Shown here in pieces: positions 52,857-60,651 of a stretch of 64,000 nt of DNA. The stretch's first letter is position 1. Every line of letters starts with the position of its first letter. Source of the DNA: a virus; the IMG/VR virus record IMGVR_UViG_3300025617_000009, positions 51,085-115,084 of that record; one strand, 5' to 3'. The position numbers were made by a program, and so were the translations under genes. The notes below the pieces were generated by a model that was not told the DNA's origin, did not search any database, and saw only the letters and a program-made list of their open reading frames with translations.

Positions 52857-53579
52857 TTATCTTAGATGTAAACCAAACTTTTCTATGAATTCATCAATTT
52901 TGATGTGAGAAAGATTGTTTAATTTAGTTAGCGGCTCTGGTACAAAACACTCCTTGTCTGTTACACGTATATATCTTTTTTGAGGATTTTTTTGTATTAC
53001 AATGCCAGTTTGTCTTAACCAATTTCCGTAATATGTTGCTCTATCATTTGTTTTTTTATAGTTAGGAGAATCTGCAAAGATATTATTAACTTTATCATTT
53101 ATGCCTTTGTAGTCAAACCCTAGAATATAGATTTCTTGCTTGTTATGAGAGCTTGCTAGATGAAGAGCAGTAGGACCACTACTCCAACCTAAACTTGGAT
53201 CGAAAAAATCAAAACCTCTAAACTTATCATATGCTCTATTTTTATTTGTATAAACATTATTCTTTAATTGATAACCGCTTTTGTTTATTTCGATGACCAT
53301 TTTAGAATCTACAGCAACTAGATAATGCGGACGATGTGTTCTATATACAGCATTACACGCATACACAGTTCCTAGTTTTATTAAGTCGTTTATTTCAATA
53401 CCAGAACGACTAGTTCCATTACCTAATACAAATGCAATAGGGCTATCGAAGTTGTCTACAGGTTTTATGATTCTTTGAAGATTTGCAGATTCTTGGTTAG
53501 TTTCTTTTTCTTTACGTCTTTGTTCCATAAGACGACATGCTTCTTCTTTAGAGTATAAGGTCTTATCTAATTTTGACAT
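52857..53579 (-). CDS. Conserved hypothetical, glycosyltransferase-like fold suspected
   Basis: A 240-aa protein. Near residue 50 it has AFVLGNGTSRSGIEINDLIKLGTVYACNAVYRTH followed by HYLVAVDSKMV, a nucleotide-sugar-binding-like start (GNGTSR...) similar in pattern to DUF115 or GT42-type sugar transferases. SSGPTALHLASSHNKQEIYILGFDY recalls the second half of such folds. It lies between the gp20 side and the acidic core protein. Whether it acts on sugars or is a structural remnant is open. One-base overlap with the 80-aa gene. Confidence 0.6.
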   Translation of the reverse strand: MSKLDKTLYSKEEACRLMEQRRKEKETNQESANLQRIIKPVDNFDSPIAFVLGNGTSRSGIEINDLIKLGTVYACNAVYRTHRPHYLVAVDSKMVIEINKSGYQLKNNVYTNKNRAYDKFRGFDFFDPSLGWSSGPTALHLASSHNKQEIYILGFDYKGINDKVNNIFADSPNYKKTNDRATYYGNWLRQTGIVIQKNPQKRYIRVTDKECFVPEPLTKLNNLSHIKIDEFIEKFGLHLR

Positions 53580-53821
53580 TACATAGATTCGGCGGTTGCG
53601 GCAATTCCATACATTTGTTTAATAAAATTTAAATCTTCGGCTTTTAGTTCTTGATGTGCTTCAGCAGCTTTTCGTGCTTTATTAATTTGACGTAGAGTTA
53701 GTCTTGTTTTACGTTTGTCTTTTTTACGCAGAATAGAGCTGTCTGAAGAAGGATCGTACATTTTATCTTCTTCAGACTCTAATGTATTTCTGTCAATGTA
53801 AAAGAATTCTCTTAAAATCAT
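53579..53821 (-). CDS. Small conserved hypothetical next to gp20
   Basis: An 80-aa basic helical protein beginning MILREFFYIDRNTLESEEDKMYD and rich in Lys/Arg in the middle (ILRKKDKRKTRLTLRQINKARKA). I recall a similar small gene after gp20 in marine T4-like phages, with the same start. Function unknown; proximity to gp20 suggests portal or head assembly. Confidence 0.65.
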   Translation of the reverse strand: MILREFFYIDRNTLESEEDKMYDPSSDSSILRKKDKRKTRLTLRQINKARKAAEAHQELKAEDLNFIKQMYGIAATAESM

Positions 53822-53825
53822 AATA

Positions 53826-53833
53826 GTATTTAT
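53826..53833 (-). promoter_or_regulatory. Possible late promoter octamer (ATAAATAC) at the end of gp20
   Basis: Minus strand ATAAATAC overlapping the gp20 stop and only five bases before the next ATG. By T4 spacing the transcript would start at or near the ATG, so it may be a leaderless start or a chance match. Confidence 0.35.
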
Positions 53834-55560
53834 TCCGTTGGAGGTGTTGTTGGCGTTTCTGCATCAGTTGCACTAGTAGGTCCAGTGTCTTCACCGCCTT
53901 GCATTACATCTGTATCAGGTATTTCGGTTTCTGCTCCTGCAAGATCTGCATCAATGCCAGCACCGCTGATGCCTGCACTACGCATTTCTCCACTAATGTC
54001 ACCTGACGGTGCTTGTAGGTTCTCATCGTTTTCTTCACGCCATAGACGTTCGTTTTCTGCAAGTTCTTCGTCAGTCATTCCTAAGAAACGTTTCATTGCA
54101 AAACGATTTGAAATAAACGGTATAGCACTCATTGTTTGGAATGTTGGAATTCTAGCATTATCAATTTCACTTTGTCTATATGCAGCAAAGTTTTGCGGTT
54201 CTTGGAATCTTAGATCAAACATAGAAGTATCAATGTTCACGCCTTTTTCTAATAGATAACGTTTAAACTCTGTATCAAAACTTTCTACTAATAAATTTTG
54301 TAGACGTTCGCAGTACGTATTAAAACGTAGTTCTTGAATATATGCTGTTCCTACTCTGCCGTCATTGTATTGAGCAGCACTGTCATCTGCTCCCGTTGGA
54401 AGATATGAGGAAGGTATTCGTAAACCGCGTACCAGCTTATTAGTAAAATATCTAAGATCATCGATCTCTCCTAGGTTTGTGCCGCCTGGCAGTGTTTCAA
54501 CTTTTGATCCACGTCCTTCTGCTGTTTGTGGGAAGAAGTAATCTTCATTGATTGACAGGGGATTATACGAACTGTCTACAACATTCTGACCGCCGCCTGT
54601 TGCCGATGGGATTCTGCGTTGATGAATTTCCGTTTTAACACGCTCGACAAACTGCATAGCAAGGTGTGAAGGCATGTTACCCACATCAATGTAGAATACT
54701 CTTCTTTCTGGAGCTCTTTGGACACGATAGATAATAATCGCATCTTCAAGCAATTCTTTTTGTTTGAATACTTTGAATACTGTTTCTAATAGACTGTTAC
54801 CGAATGGAAAGTTGTTATCCAATCCTTCTGACAAACTTAAATGTACAACGTGTTTTGCATCAACTGCCATTTCGTTTTCTTCTCTTTGGAAACGACTGCC
54901 TTGTGTGCTGTGTTGTTGTCCGCCTGTCATTCCACGAACGCCACCTGTTAGATATCCATCGCCGCCACCTGTAACATTGCCGTTGGTTTGATATGGTGTT
55001 GTAGCAACCATATCTCTAAAGTTCATGTTAAAGTTTTTAATAATGTATTGCTCAGGTTCTTTACCTTCACTTTCATTAACAATAATACTAGTCACGTTTG
55101 CAGGATCTACATGATACCACTTTTTATTCTCTGGATCGCGAATAAAAAATCCGTCGCCGTATTTGAAAATATTACGGAAAATACGAAACATTCTAGTATC
55201 AAACTTTTGTAGTTTAGTCCACTGTTGTAGGTACTGTTGAATAATAGTTACTTCAGAGTTTGTTGCTTCTTTTTTAAAGTCTAGAATAAAGTTTGTTTTA
55301 TTTCTTTTGTTTTGTTGTGTACAAAACTCAGCAAGAATATCAAGAGCCGCGTTTACTTCTGAGTCTAAATCCATAGTGTTGTATTGACCATAACGTTCAA
55401 CACGATTAGGCGAACCTACATAAACATCAGGAAGATATGATGAATAGTTTGTTTGTGCAGGACCAGGTTGTGCACCTCCGCGTCTTCCGCCTAAGGCACT
55501 GTATGATCCTGTTGTGTTATCACCAGTCGGTACTGGTGTAAAGTATTTTTTCCAACTCAT
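53830..55560 (-). CDS. 20: Portal vertex protein gp20
   Basis: A 576-aa protein; T4 gp20 is 524. Family landmarks: RVERYGQYNTMDLDSEVNAALDILAEFCT (~53-82), KWYHVDPANVTSI, DAIIIYRVQRAPERRVFYIDVGNMP, RGSKVETLPGGTNLGEIDDLRYFTNKLVRGLRIPSSYL, and FAMKRFLGMTDEEL. Twelve subunits form the DNA-packaging portal and head-tail connector. The C-terminal ~75 residues are acidic, Gly/Thr/Pro-rich and likely disordered. The downstream genes lead into the prohead core operon as in T4. Confidence 0.96.
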   Translation of the reverse strand: MSWKKYFTPVPTGDNTTGSYSALGGRRGGAQPGPAQTNYSSYLPDVYVGSPNRVERYGQYNTMDLDSEVNAALDILAEFCTQQNKRNKTNFILDFKKEATNSEVTIIQQYLQQWTKLQKFDTRMFRIFRNIFKYGDGFFIRDPENKKWYHVDPANVTSIIVNESEGKEPEQYIIKNFNMNFRDMVATTPYQTNGNVTGGGDGYLTGGVRGMTGGQQHSTQGSRFQREENEMAVDAKHVVHLSLSEGLDNNFPFGNSLLETVFKVFKQKELLEDAIIIYRVQRAPERRVFYIDVGNMPSHLAMQFVERVKTEIHQRRIPSATGGGQNVVDSSYNPLSINEDYFFPQTAEGRGSKVETLPGGTNLGEIDDLRYFTNKLVRGLRIPSSYLPTGADDSAAQYNDGRVGTAYIQELRFNTYCERLQNLLVESFDTEFKRYLLEKGVNIDTSMFDLRFQEPQNFAAYRQSEIDNARIPTFQTMSAIPFISNRFAMKRFLGMTDEELAENERLWREENDENLQAPSGDISGEMRSAGISGAGIDADLAGAETEIPDTDVMQGGEDTGPTSATDAETPTTPPTE

Positions 55561-55566
55561 TCTTTA

Positions 55567-58164
55567 CTATTGGACAGTGCTGCCCATTCCTTCTGTTGCT
55601 CTTAATTGTCTGCGGCCTGTTGTATTCATAGTTTGCAGTGTTTGCAGAACCATCATCATAGTAGTATTTAACTTTTCTAGTTCTTCCTTGCTTCCGCTAC
55701 CGCCACTCATTTTTTCAATAACCTGTGCGGCATTAACACCTGTTCCGCCGCCGAATGCGCCTTTGTTGTCTTCTGCAAGTTCGTCATTTAGTTTATCTAG
55801 TACTTCAACTAGTTCTTTCATAGCTTCAGTATACTTGGTTATTGGCGTTGTGTCAAGTGAATCTGTTACATTTGTTAATGCCGCTAGTCCAGTTCCTACA
55901 TCTCTTATATTACTAACTGCTTGAGTATTTGCATCGCCAAATGTGTTAACACCTTCTATCAATGTTTCAAAAGGATTACTTGCACCTAGGTATTGTAAAA
56001 ATGTATCTAATGCATTACCTGCTGTAAATGTTGCTAGAGCAGGTCCTAACCCTCCTAGTCCTGTTACTATTTTATCAAGATTGTCTGCGCCTTGGATATT
56101 TGCAACTACTTCAAGAGCGTGTGCAACTCTTTCCATTCCTGCGCCTATGTGATCTATACCTTCACCGATTGCGTACAAACCTGCACCTGATAAGCCTAGA
56201 ACAGCACCTATAGCGGCTCCTCCTATAGCTGCAGGACCTGCAGCAAACATTCCTAAAATAGTTGCAAATGCTGTAAATCCAAGAATTATTCCTCCAGTCT
56301 CTCCTAATAGTGATACAAGTTCTCTAATATTTTCCATGTTTAGAGAATCAAATAAACTACCAAGTATTCCTGTTGAAGTGCCTTCTCTATCAGCTTTAGC
56401 CAATTCATCACGCTTATCACGCAATTGATTCATTTTAGCAATAGTATCATCTATTTGTTGTTGAACAACAGCATATTCATCCGCTGATATTCCTGGTCTG
56501 TTTTGCTGACTTTGTAATTCTTTAAGTTGATCTTCATATCTAGATATTTTAGTTTCGGTTTGTCCAATTGCTTGTCTGTTATCAACTTTTTCTCCACCAA
56601 AGATAAAGTTTTTAATCATTTCGCCGAGTCCGCTAAATGCATCGCTTATATACATTTTAAGAGTATCTACTAGTCCAAAGTCTTTTATGTCTTGTATTAA
56701 TTCTTTAAAGAAATCTGCAACAACTTGCACTCCAGTTTCTAGTTGTTTTAATCCTGCGCCTGAAGTAAAGAAGTCTACAATATCACTCAACATATATTCA
56801 AACTGTTGGAATATGCCACTTTTAATTAATGTGCCTAATATAACATTTCTTGCTTGAGTTAATCTACGTTCAAAATCTAATAGTCCTTGATTACCTCTGT
56901 TAGCTGCGTCAACTTGTTCTTGTTGTACTTGTGTGAGATTTTTACCTACATTGTCTAAGCCAATTAACATTGCTTCTACTTCAGCAACTGGCACGCCTAA
57001 TGCAATCAATCTTGATCTGAATAATCTCTGTGCGTCAGAACTTTCTCCGATACGTTTTGCAGTTTTTCTTACTTCAGCAGCATATTCGTCTTGACTTACA
57101 GTACCGTTTACCAGTCCTGCCGCCATGTCTCTAAGTTTAGGGTTAACAACAGCAAGTGCTTTCGCTTGATCTGTAATAGGTATACCTGCTGTTCCTATGA
57201 GTTCCGTAACAATATTTTGCAGATCTGGACTAGCTCCTTTTAACAAAGCAAGTGTTCCGTCTATTTGAGCTTTCACTGCTGGATCCATTCCTGCTAATAA
57301 TGCTTTTAATCTTCTATCGTCAGCAAACTCTTTTAGTTCTGCAGCAACTTGATCTCTACGTTTACCTGTTAGTTTAGATAGTTTGTCTAGTTGCATAATG
57401 TATGTTTGAGCACCTTGCGATAACTGGAAGTTATCCATACGCTGAGCACGGCCTAATCTTGTTTGTATTTCTAAATAGTCAGCAGTGAACTGAGCAGTTT
57501 CATGCATTTGCATACCTAATGCACTAGCGGTAGGTCCGAAATCTCTTTGTAGTATTCCACTAATCTGTGTAAATGCTCTAGCACCTGCGGTTGAACTACC
57601 TGTCATTAATGCTAAAGATTCAGCATTATTTGTAATAGTATCAGTATATGTTTCTAAAGACAATCCTGCCTTTGTTGCTTGTAGTTGAGCATTAAATAAA
57701 CTTCCACCAAAATCTGTACCTACATCGGTTAATGTGCGGAAGTTGTCAATATTATTGTCAATGACACTAACAAGTAGTTGTAAAGGTGCAGCGGCTAAAC
57801 CAAAGCCAAGTGGCAGTTCTTTAATAAGACCTGTTATGTGACTTGAAAAGTCACTGATACGCATACTACCTGTTAAAAACTCTTCAGTAAGTCCGCCAAG
57901 TGCGTTGCCTAAATGACCTAAGCCCCGAGTCAAGCGGTTGCCAGCATCCTCTGCTTTTTTACCCATGTCTTCAACTTGGTCACCGGCTTCTTTAGATTTA
58001 TTTGCTAATTCTTCTAGTGCTTCGCGACGCTTACTAGCATCGCCAGAACTTATTTTAGAAAGTCTGTCTACTGCTTTAACAAGTTCTGCAAGTGTAGTTT
58101 CCGTGGCGGCATTATTAAGGACAACTTCGTCTTCCCCAATGGTGCCTTTTACCGGATCTGCCAT
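55567..58164 (-). CDS. Large tail protein, tape-measure-like
   Basis: An 865-aa protein, mostly helical. A coiled-coil start (AETTLAELVKAVDRLSK...) is followed by long Gln/Ala/Leu-rich helices. Hydrophobic glycine-rich segments (IILGFTAFATILGMFAAGPAAIGGAAIGAVLGLSGAGLYAIGEGI, ~625-670) are typical of tail tape-measure proteins that enter the tube and later the membrane. T4's tape measure gp29 is 590 aa. It is transcribed divergently from the gp26-like hub gene, and gp26 and gp29 also stand close in T4. The sequence itself carries no specific motif, so the call is from composition and context. Confidence 0.6.
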   Translation of the reverse strand: MADPVKGTIGEDEVVLNNAATETTLAELVKAVDRLSKISSGDASKRREALEELANKSKEAGDQVEDMGKKAEDAGNRLTRGLGHLGNALGGLTEEFLTGSMRISDFSSHITGLIKELPLGFGLAAAPLQLLVSVIDNNIDNFRTLTDVGTDFGGSLFNAQLQATKAGLSLETYTDTITNNAESLALMTGSSTAGARAFTQISGILQRDFGPTASALGMQMHETAQFTADYLEIQTRLGRAQRMDNFQLSQGAQTYIMQLDKLSKLTGKRRDQVAAELKEFADDRRLKALLAGMDPAVKAQIDGTLALLKGASPDLQNIVTELIGTAGIPITDQAKALAVVNPKLRDMAAGLVNGTVSQDEYAAEVRKTAKRIGESSDAQRLFRSRLIALGVPVAEVEAMLIGLDNVGKNLTQVQQEQVDAANRGNQGLLDFERRLTQARNVILGTLIKSGIFQQFEYMLSDIVDFFTSGAGLKQLETGVQVVADFFKELIQDIKDFGLVDTLKMYISDAFSGLGEMIKNFIFGGEKVDNRQAIGQTETKISRYEDQLKELQSQQNRPGISADEYAVVQQQIDDTIAKMNQLRDKRDELAKADREGTSTGILGSLFDSLNMENIRELVSLLGETGGIILGFTAFATILGMFAAGPAAIGGAAIGAVLGLSGAGLYAIGEGIDHIGAGMERVAHALEVVANIQGADNLDKIVTGLGGLGPALATFTAGNALDTFLQYLGASNPFETLIEGVNTFGDANTQAVSNIRDVGTGLAALTNVTDSLDTTPITKYTEAMKELVEVLDKLNDELAEDNKGAFGGGTGVNAAQVIEKMSGGSGSKEELEKLNTTMMMVLQTLQTMNTTGRRQLRATEGMGSTVQ

Positions 58165-58190
58165 ATTAAATAAATCCCATTATATGCGCA

Positions 58191-58198
58191 TATAAATA
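58191..58198 (+). promoter_or_regulatory. Candidate T4-type late promoter (TATAAATA)
   Basis: Exact T4 consensus on the plus strand, 43 bases before the gp26-like start, with CGGAG just before ATG. It overlaps in extent with the oppositely directed promoter at 58222-58230. Confidence 0.7.
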
Positions 58199-58221
58199 TA
58201 TTAGATACATACGAACGTAAT

Positions 58222-58230
58222 GTATTTATA
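58222..58230 (-). promoter_or_regulatory. Candidate T4-type late promoter (TATAAATAC)
   Basis: Minus strand TATAAATAC about 57 bases before the tape-measure-like start at 58164. It faces the plus-strand promoter, so the first ~10 bases of the two transcripts overlap if both start 6-7 bases downstream. Confidence 0.7.
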
Positions 58231-58241
58231 CGGAGTAAATC

Positions 58242-59096
58242 ATGGAACAACAATCTAACAATCCTTTAAAGAAATACTATAGACAACCTAAGATTTATAT
58301 TAGTTTGCCTAGCAAAGGCAAGTATTATCCGCCTGGAGCACTTGACTTTGAACCAACAGGTGAATACCCTGTGTACCCTATGACTGCAAAGGATGAATTA
58401 AGTTTTAAAACTCCTGATGCATTATTGAACGGACAATCAACTGTTGATGTTATCCAAAGTTGTATTCCTGCAATCAAAAATGCGTGGGCATTACCTAGTT
58501 TAGACTTAGATGCTGTGCTGATTGCTATCCGTATTGCTACATTCGGTGAAACTATGGATATGAATATCGATGTTCCAGGCACTGATATTGAACGTGGATT
58601 TGTTGTTGATTTAAGAATATTAATGGATCAGTTTGCTAATGTAAACTTTGAAGATACCATTCAGATTGATCAGTTTACTGTTACTCTTGCACCGTTAACT
58701 TACAAAGATTTTACAGAACAAAGTTTAAAAAGTTTTGAAGAACAGCGTGTGTTTGCTATTGTAAACAACACTGATATGGCTGAAGATGAAAAAATCTCAG
58801 CTTTTCAGCAGAGCTTTAAAAAACTAACAGAACTTAATATTAACACTGTTGTTAAAAGTATTCAAAGTATTTCAGTTGACGGAGAAACTGTAACAGATCG
58901 TGCGATGATCGACGAGTTTGTTGCTAACTGCGACAAAAACTTTTTTCAAGGCATTACAGATCATCTTTCTGCACAAAAAGAAAAGTTCCAAATTGCTCCA
59001 ATGACAGTAGAAACCACAGAAGAAGAACGTGCAGCAGGTGCTCCAGAAAAATTTGAAGTTCCTATTGTGTTTGACCAAGCACATTTTTTCGGATAA
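58242..59096 (+). CDS. 26: Baseplate hub subunit gp26-like (zero-frame product)
   Basis: A 284-aa protein. YISLPSKGKYYPPGALDF at ~17-34, YPVYPMTAKDELSFKTPDALLNGQ (45-68) and DVIQSCIPAIKNAWALPSLDLDAVLIAIRIATFGETM (70-108) fit the T4 base-plate/gp26 family (PF12322-type). T4 gp26 is 208 aa. The zero frame ends ...HFFG just after the slippery T TTT TTC; a -1 shift would replace the last residue and add 76. Own late promoter and SD (CGGAG). In T4 the gene belongs to the central-hub module 25-26-51-27-28-29. Confidence 0.8.
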   Translation: MEQQSNNPLKKYYRQPKIYISLPSKGKYYPPGALDFEPTGEYPVYPMTAKDELSFKTPDALLNGQSTVDVIQSCIPAIKNAWALPSLDLDAVLIAIRIATFGETMDMNIDVPGTDIERGFVVDLRILMDQFANVNFEDTIQIDQFTVTLAPLTYKDFTEQSLKSFEEQRVFAIVNNTDMAEDEKISAFQQSFKKLTELNINTVVKSIQSISVDGETVTDRAMIDEFVANCDKNFFQGITDHLSAQKEKFQIAPMTVETTEEERAAGAPEKFEVPIVFDQAHFFG

Positions 59097-59144
59097 GGAT
59101 TCTGACCTGGCCAGTCGACGATATTTTAGAAGAGGTCAGAATCC
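59084..59144 (+). promoter_or_regulatory. Putative programmed -1 ribosomal frameshift signal
   Basis: A slippery heptamer T TTT TTC (59084-59090) in register with the zero frame, then a 6-base spacer GGATAA that holds the zero-frame stop, then a perfect 11-bp inverted repeat GGATTCTGACC (59097-59107) / GGTCAGAATCC (59134-59144) with a 26-base loop. Slippage by -1 enters an open frame of 76 codons to 59320. Confidence 0.8.
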
Positions 59145-59320
59145 TAGAACAGCAAACAAAACAATTTAAACTAGACCTATTCAGACTGAGCTGGTATATG
59201 CGTGGAAGCCTAGGATTAGATGATATTTTTTCACTGTGTCGAGATGATCGAGAAATAATCAGTGAGTTGGTAAAAGAAAATATGGAGACCACTAAGAAAA
59301 GTGGTCTGCCATTCTATTAA
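59090..59320 (+). CDS. -1 frame extension of the gp26-like protein
   Basis: Seventy-six sense codons (CGG at 59090 to TAT at 59315-59317) and TAA. The frame has no ATG near its beginning; the first ATG is at 59198, inside a helix. The peptide is coherent: DDILEEVRILEQQTKQFKLD, then RLSWYMRGSLGLDDIF, ending ENMETTKKSGLPFY. I recall a small separate ORF with that sort of sequence (SWYMRGG..., ETTK...LPF) after gp26-like genes in marine T4-like phages. The likely product is a 359-aa fusion. Independent initiation at CTG 59102 or ATG 59198 is the alternative. The stop overlaps the converging gene by three bases. Confidence 0.7.
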   Translation, partial: RIRILTWPVDDILEEVRILEQQTKQFKLDLFRLSWYMRGSLGLDDIFSLCRDDREIISELVKENMETTKKSGLPFY

Positions 59321-60108
59321 GCTTCTTCTTTCTCTAATTGCTTAACCATTTGAATAAAACGATTACGTTTTTGCGGTTCGGTCATAATAGCCATTAGTGG
59401 CTCTACAAAAGGAGCAAGTTCTTTTGCTAGATTAGCAGGAATAGCTTCGCCTTTGACTATTTTTTCCATACCTTTAGCAGTTCTGTCAGCACTTGTCTTG
59501 GAGCCCATTTGTTGTGCTGTTGTTCTAATACCTTGTTTGGTTTTAGTTGCATCACCACTGCCTTTAGTAGGAGCATACTTTGCTTTAGCAACATTGCCAG
59601 GACCGCTTACGCCTAATCCTTTCTTAGAAAGTTGTACAATAATACCTTGAATGTCACTTGGCTTTAGAGGTGCTTCAAAAATAATAGTTTCATACATACT
59701 ATCTTTTGCAACAATAGGATTGTTAGCATCAGGTTTAATAGGTTCTGCGCCTTTCATTGCTTTGCCTATTTTTTCTGCACCTTTCTTTAATGCTCCTCCT
59801 ACAGCTTTACCTACACCGCTAAGTTTACGAGACATGCTAGGATTGTCACGAATGGCTTTAATAATCTCACGCTCACTTTCAACAGGAAGTCCTACCTGCT
59901 GTAAAAACTGAAACAAAGACTTTGTATCAGGACGTTGAACGTTAGAACTTTTAACCCAATCAAGATATGCCTTAGTAAGACGCTTTGAATCTTTTTCCAT
60001 ATCAATCTTAGTAGCAGCAACATTACTGCCAAAAGTTCTTGCAATATAATCTAGAGGATTTGCTTCATCTAGTTTTTTTGATTCTGTTAGTATGTCGTAA
60101 ACATTCAT
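59317..60108 (-). CDS. Hypothetical protein, Lys/Gly-rich, conserved-type start
   Basis: A 263-aa protein starting MNVYDILTESKKLDEANPLDYIARTFGSN, as in some marine T4-like phage proteins of unknown role. A helical N-terminal ~100 residues is followed by a basic Gly/Lys/Ala-rich linker (GVGKAVGGALKKGAEKIGKAMKGAEPIK, ~96-124), then a second helical domain with a C-terminal LEKEEA. The basic low-complexity linker suggests nucleic-acid or membrane contact, possibly an internal head or injected protein. Late-promoter octamer and AGGAGAA ribosome-binding site upstream. Function unknown. Confidence 0.6.
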   Translation of the reverse strand: MNVYDILTESKKLDEANPLDYIARTFGSNVAATKIDMEKDSKRLTKAYLDWVKSSNVQRPDTKSLFQFLQQVGLPVESEREIIKAIRDNPSMSRKLSGVGKAVGGALKKGAEKIGKAMKGAEPIKPDANNPIVAKDSMYETIIFEAPLKPSDIQGIIVQLSKKGLGVSGPGNVAKAKYAPTKGSGDATKTKQGIRTTAQQMGSKTSADRTAKGMEKIVKGEAIPANLAKELAPFVEPLMAIMTEPQKRNRFIQMVKQLEKEEA

Positions 60109-60129
60109 TGTAATATTCTCCTAGCAACA

Positions 60130-60137
60130 TTATTTAT
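60130..60137 (-). promoter_or_regulatory. Candidate T4-type late promoter (ATAAATAA)
   Basis: Minus strand ATAAATAATG, 21 bases before the start at 60108, directly after a hairpin terminator. Confidence 0.6.
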
Positions 60138-60139
60138 TA

Positions 60140-60163
60140 AAAGAAATGAGCTTACGCTCATTT
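60140..60163 (-). terminator. Hairpin terminator
   Basis: Perfect 8-bp stem AAATGAGC/GCTCATTT with a 4-base loop (60144-60163), followed on the minus strand by CTTTTAATA. It would end transcripts coming from the gp47-46 side before the next late promoter. Confidence 0.65.
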
Positions 60164-60216
60164 AGTTTTCGCTATCGCTCAAACTACTCACTTCGTTTTA
60201 TAATAATATTAAAATG

Positions 60217-60238
60217 CATTATGACGAATGTCATAATG
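60217..60238. repeat. Perfect 9-bp inverted repeat
   Basis: CATTATGAC, loop GAAT, GTCATAATG. Could be a terminator or part of a small RNA; on the minus strand it is followed by CATTTTAATATT. Confidence 0.6.
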
Positions 60239-60360
60239 TTTAAGTTTCATGTAGATTGTTTCAGTCAGACGGAACCTGTTACGGCTCCATCTAATCTCAA
60301 AGATAGCTTCATGTGAGTCTTATCCAGCCGAGACATTGGAAGTAGGTGTTTATTATACTG

Positions 60361-60567
60361 CTACACAATGGGCTCTGACCTTTCCCAACCTACGTCGACA
60401 TCATGTACTATATAGAGTGCATAAGACGCTCTTATGCTTTCTGTATAATACATTACCTCTCGCTTCGTTCCTATTGCTAAAGAGTTTTTATGTGTAATGT
60501 GCAGTTTTTCGACAGCCAACAATCTATCTATATCAACCAGTAGCCCAATTTGTCTGATGGCTTCCAC
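60361..60567 (-). CDS. Possible small hypothetical protein (68 aa)
   Basis: Open frame starting at GTG (60567). The peptide has protein-like composition (LLAVEKLHITHKNSLAIGTKREVMYYTESIRASY, then VDVGWERSEPIV). There is no convincing Shine-Dalgarno and no upstream in-frame start before a stop. A perfect hairpin lies within it. Either a small gene, a decayed gene piece, or part of an RNA. Confidence 0.35.
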   Translation of the reverse strand: MEAIRQIGLLVDIDRLLAVEKLHITHKNSLAIGTKREVMYYTESIRASYALYIVHDVDVGWERSEPIV

Positions 60568-60651
60568 ACTCTGGTGTGTCGATCAATATGTACGTGTGCT
60601 TCTATACGAGAGCTTTTTCCACAGCGGTATTTTTAAACTGGCCCGCTAACC

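Larger units (their letters stand above)
60109..60651 (-). other. Mostly non-coding 0.54-kb stretch with several hairpins
   Basis: This gap is the longest without a clear gene in the window. Besides the terminator at 60144-60163 it has a perfect 9-bp hairpin CATTATGAC/GTCATAATG with loop GAAT (60217-60238) and a perfect 8-bp GCATAAGA/TCTTATGC with loop CGC (60419-60437). CACAC/GTGTG stems at 60565-60578 add a third small hairpin. No tRNA cloverleaf was found by eye. One short ORF is listed separately. An RNA gene or regulatory leader is possible. Confidence 0.55.

Noticed and set aside
60240-60360. tRNA-like gene
   Set aside because: A GGTTC-type stretch on the minus strand suggested a T-arm, but no acceptor, D or anticodon stem could be built around it.
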